Below are positions 53,966 through 64,000 of a DNA stretch of 64,000 nt, piece after piece. The stretch spans positions 62,001-126,000 of the forward strand of contig WHVA01000198.1 of NCBI GenBank assembly GCA_015179125.1. The letters are read 5' to 3'. The notes below the pieces were generated by a model. It saw nothing but the letters and a program-made list of their open reading frames with translations. It searched no databases and was not told the origin of the DNA. Both the position numbers and the translations under genes were made by a program. Origin of the DNA: Gautieria morchelliformis (Eukaryota; Basidiomycota; Agaricomycetes; Gomphales; Gomphaceae). Positions within the stretch are counted from its first letter, which is position 1. Each line of letters opens with the position of its first letter.

Positions 53966-54885
53966 TTCAATTTTCACATGACCCAATAACATCTTTCAGC
54001 TGTGGTTTTGGGATGGCCGCCGGGAAAGCTACCCGCTTCAACCAATTGTTAGTCTGCTGCTCGCATGCAAACACATAACTGATTAGCTTGAACTCTGAAA
54101 ATGCCGTTCCCATGAATGAGATGCCGAACGGAATGCCAGGTGCGTTATCAATTATGGGGTTCGCTGGAGTTGGTACAACAGTGTATGGTTGAAACCCGAG
54201 TGGAACTGCAAATTCATAACGACCGACAATTGCCTGAGAAACTTTGCTAAGAGCCTCAAGAGTGACTCACCGGTGACGACGGGGTAACCTGCGATCGCTG
54301 CTGGTGTCGAGGTGATGCCTAAATGATCCTTGGATTAGTGATATCATGCTCATCAAGTATGGAAACGCATACCATCTGTGGGTAACAGGAGGGCGTCCAG
54401 GTTAAACTTGTGTAGAGCACCATCGATGCCCCGAGTACATCCGAGGTCTTCATCCGCTGCCAGGACTTCAAAATATGAAGCATTAACTTCCTTCGCTTCC
54501 GAAATGCTAAATTTGAAGTTCAATTAGTTCCGATCTGTGCACTACAAGTTTACATGAGTGCACTTACTAAGATTGCAACGTGTAGTATGGCGGTATCAAT
54601 TCTAGATCAGCGTTCTCTTTATTGTGTGCGATAAGGGCGGCTAGGTTCTTCACCCCGGTTGGGACTTCGAGAAAACTAACAACGTATGCGTTAATATCCA
54701 CCTTGAATCGTTCACAGATCTCTAAGTTTGAGAGTAGATTTGTCGTATAGCCACAAAGCGCACCTTGACATCCACATTGAGTACCGTGGTCCGGTTTTGC
54801 TCCTGCCATTCTGATATGGGGCCTCATACAAATCTGGAAACTCCTGGATCTGCGACCTCTGCAACGACGAAGGAGAAAGCACAAT
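53966..54885 (-). pseudogene. Amidase signature family enzyme, C-terminal part
   Basis: Four exons on the minus strand: about 54,570-54,740 (FKVDINAYVVSFLEVPTGVK, NLAALIAHNKENADLELIPP), 54,377-54,512 (ISEAKEVNASYFEVLAADED, IDGALHKFNLDALLLPTDG), 54,275-54,320 (GITSTPAAIAGYPVVT), and 53,966-54,205 (PLGFQPYTVVPTPANPIIDN, APGIPFGISFMGTAFSEFKL). This is the C-terminal half of fungal amidases. Introns and reading frame look normal. The N-terminal half with the Ser-Ser-Lys catalytic triad was not found upstream (54,885-55,430 has stops in all frames), so the gene is truncated. Confidence 0.75.
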
Positions 54886-55664
54886 CTGATCTGGAGGATC
54901 AGTGAAAAGCGTATTCATGCATGGTGTTCTCTATTGCACGTCGGACTCGAAGTAGACGCAGACTCAGAACGGAGTCGCGTATGGCCGTTGGAAGCTGTGG
55001 CTGCCCGAGCCGATGTGCGGGGCAAGCCGGGTGGAGATTGCGCTGGTACTGGGCATGGATTATGCATGGTGCCTTGGTGTGGACATGCATGATGGATTGT
55101 CTTGACACAAATCCTCAGAATAGGGCCTGGATCGGACTCTTGTGGGTGGTGCACCAAATAGGACGCGAATCGTCACTACTGTACAGTTACCCATAACTTG
55201 GCTCCTCAGAAGCCACTGCCACCATAAGAGCCCATGGAGAACCGGCTCCATTCAATCTGATGTTCGTGCCCCGAGTCAGACATCGCACAGGACAGACATT
55301 GGTCACGGAAGTTCGAGCCTCATAGTCTTCGATGGTCTGGCAGGGTATTTCATGATGCAGTCGACTTGGACATTTCCGTGTCATATTGATTCCCATGCAT
55401 GTGCGTCACCTGCCAGACGCCACACTAAGCCATGATACACACAATGTGCCAAGTTGGAAGACTACCTGTTCTCTCCAGCCGCTAACGGTAACGATTCGCA
55501 TATGCTTCTCCGTCTCGTCAGTGGAGCGTGAGCATGATGTCACCACCTTCTTCCTCGTCTTCTGCTTCTGACACTACCGCCCAGCCTGCATCCTTTTACA
55601 CAAGTTGGGGTATGTAACATTGGTACTCGGGAGTATGCTCTATCAATTAACAGTACACGTCCAG

Positions 55665-56644
55665 TATCGCCTTGAGTTCGGCAGCGACCTTTTAGTGGCG
55701 ACCGGCATCGCTCAAGCCGCTGTCCATGCATCGCAGGCATTCGCGTATCTCCCTCCTGATAAATTTGCTGACGCATCCCCTACTAACGGCTCTCACCCTG
55801 TGGGGAAGGGACGTCAGCCACGTAGTGGCCCGTCTGTCCTGTCTCTCCTGCGACAGATATATGACAGTCCCAAGTTGACGCCGGTGCTTCCGTATGATCC
55901 TGACGCCCTCTTCTCGAAACGCGTGAAGGATTTCATGGAGGGGGGTACGCGACTAAGTGAGCTGCATCACATCCTAGGCCAGTTCGACCCCGGCAGCACG
56001 CCCGAAGCACTCGACGACCGCGCTGAAGAGTTGGTGTTTATATCGACGATGCTCGCTTTCGGGACGGGGAAACCGCACAGGAAGCCGCGAGTTGATTTCT
56101 TCCCGATGCATCTTGTGACGTCTAGTCTGTTTTTACCGTCTTACCTGAAGAGCACCCCGAACATGGAGCATAAGAGGGCGTTGCTGAGGACGTTCCTGCA
56201 GCCGTGGGGGTCGATAATCATGGTCCGGGGAAGGCCGCGGGTCGACGCCAAGCTGCTTATGTCGTACACCGACAACCCGTTGCCTCCAAACCCGCCGCCG
56301 CCGAAACCGCAGCCCGCCGCGTTGGGTGGGGAGGCTGCAAATCCGTGGCTGGCGATCGTTGCTGACGCGATACACGCACCGGAATCTCGCACCCACAAAC
56401 GCTTCGCACGCTTCTTTACGGAGCAACCAGGTATGGCGCACTGGCCAAGGGCGAGGTCATAGGGGCGTGGGGGCCAGATGGGCAAGAGACGCTTCCCGGG
56501 ATGGGTGAAGTCGATAGAACGGTGTTCGTAAGGGCCGCGGGGGTACTGATGGACACGCTCGGGTGGGTCACTCATGGGCAGAAAGAGGGGAACTGGGACC
56601 GGAGCGCGCTGGGTTGGGACGACGCTTGGAAAGGCGAGGATTAG
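55665..56644 (+). pseudogene. Questin-oxidase-like protein, truncated and frameshifted
   Basis: Begins YRLEFGSDLLVATGIAQAAV, an internal block of the family, so about the first 100 residues are missing. It continues with PVLPYDPDALFSKRVKDF, PRVDFFPMHLVTSSLFLPSY, GRPRVDAKLLMSYTDNPLPP and NPWLAIVADAIHAPESRTHK. After FTEQPG (about 56,431) the sense moves one frame over: YGALAKGEVIGAWGP, then VFVRAAGVLMDTLGWVTHGQ and DRSALGWDDAWKGED, ending at TAG 56,642-56,644. Questin oxidases (AflY/DUF4243) act in fungal polyketide metabolism. A possible intron (GTATGT ... CAG) precedes position 55,665, but no convincing first exon is seen. Confidence 0.75.
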
Positions 56645-56839
56645 GCACTGGTGGGCATGAATCCTTCTCGGATGTGTGTAAGCAATATGGCTGTACAATA
56701 TGATTACTCTTGTATTTGTGCAACTTCAATAACTCCCAACCAAACGGGTTGAAGGGCGTGACAGAAGAAATTTATGGTGCATGCATCGCATGGCCGGTTT
56801 TATATATGATTTTCGTGTATCAGACCTATTCATAATGTG

Positions 56840-59115
56840 TCAAGGGGGAAAAAAACCTCCCAATGCTTAGGATCAGATTGCGCCCCGGGAGTCATCCGCC
56901 GGAGGATGGATTCGTCACCACTGTGATCATATATGTCATCGACCCCACTCCGCCAAAGAAGCGCACGCCATATTGCCTCGTCCTCCTCTCGAATTGGACG
57001 GAACACCTTGTGACTTATGCCGGTAGCAAAAAATCTAAAATGCTGCTTTGGTAACGGCATGTCCTTCCACTTCGAGCGCTTCGACCTTGAACTCTTTGAC
57101 CTCGTCTGTCGGGGATGCCGCCACGGAGGACATGTAAGTGCTGAGGTCTGTGTTCCAACACTTAACACAAGTTGGACAATTGGTAGTATATCATCTACAA
57201 AACAAGGATGAAAAAATAAATCAAAAGTATCATAATAATGTTTTACCTGGTGGGTCATTGTCGAAAATACCAGAATAGCTACGCGCCATGTTCACAAAAA
57301 TCTCGTGGTCCGGTTTATCCAGATCTGTGACGTTCTTGGACTGGAACACGATTGCCGCGATGTTGCCGGTGACCAATTCCTTGCCCCTTGTAGCAGACAG
57401 GGATAATTATGTCAATTCCAAGTTGATAATCGGCACAAATGATCCCAGCCCCGCGTGCCATCATTCTCATTAAGAATATACGACTGTAAGGTAACCTCAG
57501 AATGTGAATTGACGCAACACAATTCAGGCTCACCTTATGACTTTCCTATCTGTCACCTTCACGAAGTGCGTACAATGTGTCCACGAATCTTTGAAGACGT
57601 CTCCCAAAGGTGGTCTGCCTTTATACGCCCGAGCTTCCAGAATGGTAGCCTTGTGTCCCTCGGGAAAAAGGTTTGTGAGAAAGTCAGTGACGGGCACCAG
57701 GGTATGGTAACGCATTGGCGTGTCCGAATTAGTTAAAGCCCGACAGGCCTCATCGTGAGCCAATAGCAATCACAGAGTACATGCCCATTCACCCCGGTCA
57801 CCTTTGGACAAAAAATGGTTGGACAGAAAGTGGTGAAGAGCTTGTACAGGGTGATATGAAGCCTTTGTAAAAGTTTGTTTCCCGATTGGCCATAGTCTTC
57901 GCTGCCGCCTCGATCAAGACAGACTCTGAAGGCGCCACCATATACATAATATCTGAAATTGGGTCTATGTTGAGGCATATACACATGTGGCACTCAACCT
58001 GTCGCTGTTCTGCCTCTCAATGATCCTCAACTAGAGTGTTGAATTCCAGGGGCAAACGAGTTACGAGTGGTGCGAGACTGATGTGGAGGTCAGAATATTT
58101 GCCTTGGCCGTTCAACAGTTTGTGGGTAGCAAAGTGTATTATGTCCGACTTGAGTTTACGGTCATTTCCATTATAATATGGAGGTTTAAAGGACTTCATT
58201 GCATCATACCGAGTTTTGAAGCTGTTCATCGCATCAGGCTGTTGAACACATCAATTTATCAGTGATCAGAAGACTCACAGAGGCCGTCCCAGCGATACCA
58301 TGTAGTCCATGGTTGTGGCATTGTCCAGGGTCTGCCCTGGTTTCAATTTCATCGCTAACTGGTCATAATCGACTGAGGTGATCGGTGCATTCTGGAAGAG
58401 GGTGCCATCTTGGATCCGCAAGGATTTGTCCTGCCTTGAGGCAGGATTGAACTTCCTGGCTGATGTATTTGTTGACACAAAGACGCCAAACATTGGCAGC
58501 AATCGGAGATACCAAAAGATTCTACAAATCTTTTCAAAAGCATCCCAATCTTTCCAAGGGTCGGCTAAGTTGCTGGATTCATCGAAGCCCAGGAGAAGCT
58601 TAACTTTCAGAGGTGCTTGACTAGGCAGTTTATCTATGAGGGTTTCAGCAGCTGTTGTCAATGGTCACTCCACTCCAGGGATATGAAATGTAAATCAAGG
58701 TGTAATGCCCAATGTTCATGAATTGAACTGACCTGACTGGTCCAAGAGAGGAATGAAAGGTCTGTCTTTACCAGGTGGCGCTGGTGTTTGAGGCTGAATG
58801 CCTCGCTGTAGGATAGGGCTCTTTAGTGGCCTAAACTTCTGAATAAGAGGTGCATTGACTTCAATCTTGTGGGCTTGTAATATCACAGCGTCAAAAAAGG
58901 CCTTCCGTTGTGACCATTTCCCAGCGTTGCCATACCCCAAGTATCCGGCCATGTGAGACAGAGACTTGAAGTCGGCTTTGGAAAGCTCCTGGAACAGTGA
59001 AGCGAGAAAGCTGGAGGCTCTATTCTCACACTGTTCATCGGTCTTCGCACCAATCAGATATCTCTGGACTTGCATATCCGATATTTTTGTGGCACTAACA
59101 AGCCACTGGTCCACC
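56840..59115 (-). pseudogene. P-loop NTPase with PD-(D/E)XK-like domain, copy C (diverged)
   Basis: Diverged relative of copies A and B. Recognisable blocks on the minus strand: VQRYLIGAKTDEQCENRASS (59,040), LLLGFDESSNLADPWKDWDA (58,590), GVFVSTNTSARKFNP, MNSFKTRYDAMKSFKPPYYN (58,229), RGAGIICADYQLGIDIIIPV (57,440), and AAIVFQSKNVTDLDKPDHEI (57,330), which keeps the Q-x-K of the PD-(D/E)XK fold. One extra G near 57,390 and an in-frame stop in the long exon (near 58,020) disrupt it. The exon with Walker A is not found. The 5' end is cut near the solo LTR. Confidence 0.75.
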
Positions 59116-59353
59116 TAGAGAGCATTAATACATTGAATGAAAATAAACTTAGTTGCACATACATTATTGATTATAATCCCTATTTCACTGCCGATCTGTT
59201 TGATTTTTTCAAATGTTTGTGATGACAAGACACCCTCTGACATTTTGGCTATAGCAAATGTCTCAGTGCAAACTGTCATAATCACTGTGACATTATAAGT
59301 GGCAGGCTTCAATGTGGGTAAATTGGCTTACACTGTTTATACTTTAAAGCCTG

Positions 59354-60628
59354 TGTCAAGATTGGTTTTCAGGCGTTAATATCGTGTATTAGTGAACACA
59401 ACGAATGCCCGAATAACTTGTGTGAATAAGTATGCCGTTCGGCGAATATGTGAACCAATGGATGTTCACAAGGTAAGAGGGTTTGCCTAAACAGGGATCA
59501 CCCTATCTACAGTCGTAGCGAAATAGCCCATGACTCTTGACGATGTAACGTGCAAGGTCTCACGGAAGGGCTGTCTAAGTCTTGACAATCCCTTCCCTGG
59601 CGAAGGTGCTCCTTCGGAGCCCTTCGCCAACAGCGCAGAAAATGGTTCAAAGGCTAAGGTAACGAAGATGAAGTATGAGAACTCACCAGTGATGCCTAAG
59701 TCCTTTGCTAGTCGAAGATGGGAATCTCCAAGAGAAGGCTTAAGATGATGACCACGGCGAGGTCAAAGCTGCACAAGATAAACGACGTATGATAATTGAA
59801 CTGGGGAATATACATGCGAATGTAAACTACTTATATTGAATGCTCGTAAGGTATCAGCGAATAGGAAAGAGGCCGTCACAAGTCAGGGTTGGATAGGGGT
59901 GCGCAGTCATGATACAACATAGATGAAATAAACATACAATAGAATGTGAGAAGAGGGAGAACATGAAACGACGGAGGGTAAAGGTGGTGAAGGCACTTAT
60001 GGACAAAACCATGTCTTGGGACCCGCATACATGCTACCCTGCACGGACTCTTGGTCTACTGGGTTGATTCCGCACGATCTATGGAAAGGATGTCCTGCGA
60101 ACATACTTTGACCATACGAACGCCCAATGGGGTTGGATTTAAGAAGATGATGGGGTTAATGATGAACCATCATGCCGGGTGAATGGTATTGATCGTTTTT
60201 GATGGTGTGCCTGCTGGCGAATGATGCGAGCGGCGAATAGCCGTTCGGCGAAATGCAAGGAAGGGCGAACAGAAGTGACATAGGGGAGGAGAGGTCGAGG
60301 TCGAGGGCGAAGCCGAGCGAACACTGAGGAGCAGTAGCGAAAGGGAAAATGGGGATACCAAGGTGCAGGAGATGCACAGGTCATGACAACCCAACTATTA
60401 GAACACCATCGGAAGAGGGTCGAGCAGAGGAGGTGGTAGGCCCAGTGATGACTGCCGAGTCAGTCCCAAGACATCGATCGTGCGTTTGACGGCACAGCTA
60501 TGGTAGTTGGCGCGAACAGTGAGAGTTGGTTGCCGAACATGACAATGGTGATCGGAACGAACACGAAGGTGGGGTGAGAAAATAGGAAAACTGAGCTTTT
60601 GAGTATGGGAAATAAATGCGTCATGACA
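59354..60628 (-). mobile_element. Solo LTR, 1,275 bp (copy 2)
   Basis: Same family, length and termini as copy 1 (35,616-36,890) in the opposite orientation: TGTCAAGATTGGTTTTCAGG at the left end and CGTCATGACA at the right. It is flanked by CCTG (59,350-59,353 and 60,629-60,632), a 4-bp match rather than the 5 bp of copy 1. The two copies differ by scattered substitutions. Confidence 0.85.
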
Positions 60629-60659
60629 CCTGCATGGCGGTGCTCTACAGTGTGTAATC

Positions 60660-61640
60660 GTGTGACTGTGACCAACGCATGCGCAGTTCATACGTCTCTG
60701 AACCGAATCCAGTCAGTCTATTGTTTACCCCACTGCTTATGGTACCAATGAGAATCTGCTGGTATGTGGTGCTTATTACACTTTACCGTCCTGTGCAACA
60801 ACCTGAATGCTTTCCTCATGCGTTGTCCTTAGCTCCCACTGGAGCAGTACGTCCTCTCATTTGGCAAATGATTTCTCCTCATCAGCCGCTTCCACGGTAA
60901 AACAGATGTCACTATGCTGACCGTCCTTTGTGTGATTGACCAAATTCTATCTCCTTCAAATGCCTGTCAATCCTGGGTAGTCCCGCCACTGCCATCAGAC
61001 GTAATGATTTCAAGATAATTTATGTGTACGCGATATTTTTATCTTTGCCAAATCGTGTCATTGGGTCAACAATCCTTGTGCCAAGGGCCCCAATGAAGGC
61101 GCTGGTTGCCGAGATTGTCTGAAACCTCGGAAAGAGGCTCACTTGGTTGTCTGCTCGAGTTTGAGAACTGACAGGTAGGCTCGCAACCCACGAAAATGAG
61201 AATAAATTGTAAAATCCGAGATAGCCGAAACTCAAATAATTGTTACAACTCCTGATAAGTGGGACGTAGTGACAAGAAAGCCAACTGGTGAGGGTGAACT
61301 TGCTTCAGTAAGTTGTTGCCGCCATTGTGTTCTCATTGATAAGTTAAAGGTCACACAGAACGTCAAACTCCTTATCATAGATGAGGTTCATTTACTCAAT
61401 GAAGAACATGGTGCCATCATTGAAACCATTGTGGCCAGGACTCTATGCCAGGTTTATAGGTGTTTCGACTCCCATTCTTACGTTTCTAATGCTACTTGAT
61501 CAGGTGGATTCAACGCAATAATTGATTAGAATTGTGGGGCTTAGCGCAGCATTGCCAAATTATATTGATGTTGCTGATTTCCCCTGGTACTGTTTTTCTT
61601 TTTTGTTCCCTCCAGAGGATCTGGCTAAGCTTTATTACCA
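60660..61640 (+). pseudogene. ASCC3/Slh1-type Ski2-like helicase, fragment 1
   Basis: Exon pieces in the order of a Ski2-like helicase: NRIQS (about 60,700), then TAYGTNE-like codons, an intron (GTATGTGG to CCTTAG), APTGA (60,833-60,848) separated by a short intron from GKTDVTMLTVLCVIDQ (about 60,895), so motif I is intact across the junction. Then FKIIYV, an intron, APMKALVAEIV (about 61,090), [13 protein letters not shown] (61,269), and [20 protein letters not shown] with motif II DEVH (61,369-61,425). LIRIVGLSAALPNYIDVADF includes motif III (GLSAALPN where SAT is usual). Stops near LTWLSARV and elsewhere break it. The end near 61,640 is not helicase. Confidence 0.75.
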
Positions 61641-62500
61641 GTGCCAAATATTGACCTCCCTGCCATGTGCTCACCTTGTTTCAAACCTGGGCCTCCTGGA
61701 GAGGAAGCTCAAGTTCCGTCAGACAGACTCAACAATGTCCTCATCGTACGTGAGTTTCAGTGTTTCTGGTGTTGTGGGGGACCTTTATGCTAATGTTGAG
61801 AAGTTTAGAAGTGTTGTCTACAGCTTCCTTATGCATCCATGCTGGTAAGGCCGTATGGGTGCTACACGTCGTTGCGACGTGTCTGCTTGCCATGACTGCT
61901 GCCTTAAAAAATAGTAAGCCTCCAACATATGGCACATGTGGGCACACCCAACCAATGATTACTACAGCAAAACTCCTGATGGCTAAATTCAACGAGGAGA
62001 CTGGTCGAACAACTTGCTCGCACTCGAGTTCTGTACCCCTTGATATCCGACATTTGCCGTTGTCAGCATCTTTTGGAATATTTGACTCGTGCGTTTTACT
62101 ATTACGTTCAGTGCTTAGCAACGATAATTTTGTGTCAGATCACATATCCTTGCGGACCCTGCATCATTCCAGGAACCATTACTGGATGCCTTCATCACGG
62201 TGATTTTAAACGAGGATGGTGCCCTTAATTCGATAGCGCAATCTGGTCTACCTACGGTGGGCAAGAACAGCAGTGAAGAAGTCGTGGCTGGCTGCGTTGC
62301 AGAAGCCAAAAAGAGATGTGCTGACACACGAAAGTGCATATAGGTGCAGACTAGCTAAAATAAAATTTGCGTAGACTCACGGCAACTGCCGAAAGGTCAC
62401 TTCAAGTCACAAAAAAATTCAGGTGGCCGCTTGTGCATGCAAGCGCTGCTGCGTCTTATACCACGAAGGCCATTGCTAGCATACCCTCCATTATCTAGAA
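61640..62500 (+). other. Unidentified segment between helicase and lysyl-tRNA synthetase pieces
   Basis: Open stretches on plus (LYPLISDICRCQHLLEYLTR, FYYYVQCLATIILCQ) look like decayed coding sequence but I cannot place them. No repeats recognised. Confidence 0.3.
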
Positions 62501-62502
62501 AT

Positions 62503-63476
62503 ATGATCACCATGGCTGATGCTGGCACCCCTCAAAACCTTCAGACAGATCCTGTAATGGGCGAGATGGTATCCAAGATGTGCGTATCCCATTTGTGTTT
62601 TTGCGACTTTCAATGTGTTGACGCGTCTCGGCTTGTCTATCTGCCTTCAGCGAGCTTAAGAAGTGTGAAAAGGCCAGGGAACGAGAAGCGAAGAAGGCGG
62701 CGGCTGCAGCTGCAAAGCCTGCACCAGCCATGAAAGCCAGTGGTGCTGGTCCCAGCGAGGAACTTACACCTAATGTAAGGTATGTGCTTGATTCTTGAAC
62801 CTGTGTGCTTACCCCATATCTTCTAGCAATATTATGAACTTCATTCACGCCATGTCCAAGAACTGCGGCAAACTCTGCAGCCAAACTCTTAGCCGCACAA
62901 GTTCCATGTTTCCAGCTCTATCCCCCTATATATTGAGAAATATGGCGGGCCTGGAAAGATAGAAAATGGAAAGTGGTTAGCAGACGCCACAGAATGTTTG
63001 GCTGGACGAATTCATAATATCCGTGCCTCGGGTTCAAACCTCCTATTCTACGACCTGCATGGAGAGGGCAAGAAGGTTCAAATTATGGCACAGTTGCAGT
63101 ATGTTGTCACTATCGATTTTATTTAGTTCAGGACTAAAGCAAAGGATTCTGTTAGGGATGCTAAGGATCCAGAACACTTCCGGTCGACTCATTCCCATTT
63201 CCGATGCGGTGATATTGTCGGCGCCAAGGGAACTCCTTCACGCACGAAGAAAGGCGAACTGTCTATTTCTCCGTCTGAAATGACCCTTTTAGCTCCCAAC
63301 CTCCATCAGCTGCCGAGTGCGCATTTTGGCCTCAAGGAACAGGAGACACGGTACCACAAGTGAAATCTGGACCTCGTCATGAATGATGACACCCGACAAC
63401 TCTTCATTACATGAAGTCGGATTCTGAACTACATTAGAAGGTTCTTGGATTGGCTCGGCTTTCTTGAGGTGCACAC
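62503..63476 (+). pseudogene. Lysyl-tRNA synthetase, N-terminal part, broken
   Basis: Reads ELKKCEKAREREAKKAAAAA (about 62,650), ELTPN, an intron, QYYELHSRHVQELRQTLQPN, PHKFHVSSSISPYIEKYGG, LAGRIHNIRASGSNLLFYDL, HGEGKKVQIMAQLQ, GDIVGAKGTPSRTKKGELSI, EMTLLAPNLHQLPSAHFGLK, ETRYHK, then a stop where Arg is expected, MNDDTRQLFIT, a stop, and LNYIRRFLDWLGFLEVHT. These are the N-terminal extension, the anticodon-binding OB fold and the start of motif 1 of class IIb lysyl-tRNA synthetase. The catalytic core is missing. Introns are retained, so it is a DNA-level copy. Helicase sequence resumes within about 30 bases. Confidence 0.85.
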
Positions 63477-63509
63477 TACGTATGTGGCCTTCCTCCTACT
63501 GGGGGCTGG

Positions 63510-64000
63510 GGCATGTTATAGGTTTTTCGACTCCCATCATTACGTTGCTAATGCTACTTGATCAGGTGGAGTCAACGCAATCATTGATTAGAATTGTGGG
63601 GCTCAGTGCAACATTGCCAAATTATATTGATGTTGCTGATTTCCTCAGGTACTGTTTTTCTTTAACAACAATACATTTTCTCATTCCAAATATCCAGGGT
63701 TTCGAGGCACCAAGGACTTTTTTATTTCGACTCATCCTTCCGTCCCATCCCATTGGAGCAACACTTGGGCATCAAAGGGAAAGCAAATTTACCGGTGGCA
63801 CGTCGAAATTTGGACCGAGTGACATGTCAGAAAGTCATTGATCTTATTCGAGAAGGCCTTCAAGTAATGGTCTTTGTACACGCATGCAAGGAGACGGTCA
63901 AAACGGCTCAGGCGATACAGGAAGCAGCCCTCGCCGATGGGACTCTGGATGACTTCAGCACCCAAGAGCATGCCATGTTCTCTCCCCTGACAAGTGGTTT
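63510..64000 (+). pseudogene. ASCC3/Slh1-type helicase, fragment 2
   Basis: Begins by repeating about 130 bases of fragment 1 (GGTTTTTCGACTCCCATCAT to PNYIDVADFLRY), now with the normal GLSATLPN motif III. It continues past an intron into the downstream helicase sequence: LEQHLGIKGKANLPVARRNL, VIDLIREGLQVMVFVHACKE, TVKTAQAIQEAALADGTLDD. A frame change near 63,720 (run of T) breaks it. It runs to the window edge. Confidence 0.75.

Noticed and set aside
59530..59748. Short protein with GEGAPSEPFANS shared by two loci (also 36,531-36,716)
   Set aside because: Both copies lie inside the 1,275-bp LTRs. The similarity is LTR homology, not a gene.

Overview
The window looks like a transposon-dense stretch of an Agaricomycete (basidiomycete) genome, possibly Rhizoctonia-like. 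Spliceosomal introns of about 50-60 bases interrupt most genes. There is a HAM1-like fungal protein gene, Tad1-type LINEs, a chromodomain Ty3/Gypsy element, and CACTA elements carrying both a Tnp2 transposase and a Ulp1-type peptidase. The taxonomic assignment is inference from gene families, not from a search.

Layout. 1-7 kb: a 3' LINE fragment sits in a broken F-box-like gene. That gene is a paralogue of the intact F-box-like gene at 5.1-6.2 kb, and its upstream flank is split by a 2.0-kb CACTA derivative. 7.2-10.85 kb: a many-exon HAM1-like gene, the best candidate for an ordinary host gene. 11.5-14.7 kb: a multi-exon gene for a P-loop NTPase joined to a PD-(D/E)XK-like nuclease (copy A). 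15.2-27.2 kb: retroelement debris (LINE, several LTRs, a 66-bp inverted repeat, two minisatellites, an orphan decayed ORF, a decayed chromovirus pol with its 3' LTR). 27.4-31.2 kb: copy B of the NTPase/nuclease gene, inverted and nearly identical to copy A. Copy B's flank is split first by a 2.04-kb TIR transposon and then by a 16.0-kb CACTA element (33,513-49,551). The CACTA element is itself broken by a 1,275-bp solo LTR in its transposase and a complete LINE in an intron of its peptidase gene. 49.55-64 kb: flank of the inverted copy, then a graveyard of broken host-type genes: DNA polymerase delta small subunit, amidase, questin-oxidase-like, NTPase/nuclease copy C, a second 1,275-bp solo LTR, an ASCC3/Slh1-type helicase, and a lysyl-tRNA synthetase fragment lodged between two helicase pieces.

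How it fits together. Comparing the two arms of the inverted duplication gives an empty-site reference that fixes the exact ends of the TIR element and the CACTA element. The nesting order can be read directly: duplication of the NTPase/nuclease locus, then the TIR element and CACTA, then the solo LTR and LINE inside CACTA. The 6.1-kb LINE is the youngest-looking element (both ORFs open, 28-T tail, near-perfect target duplication). The NTPase/nuclease family has four copies or pieces here. Copy A seems to have open exons but has lost the Q-x-K nuclease signature that decayed copy C still carries. Exon boundaries were read by eye and are approximate.
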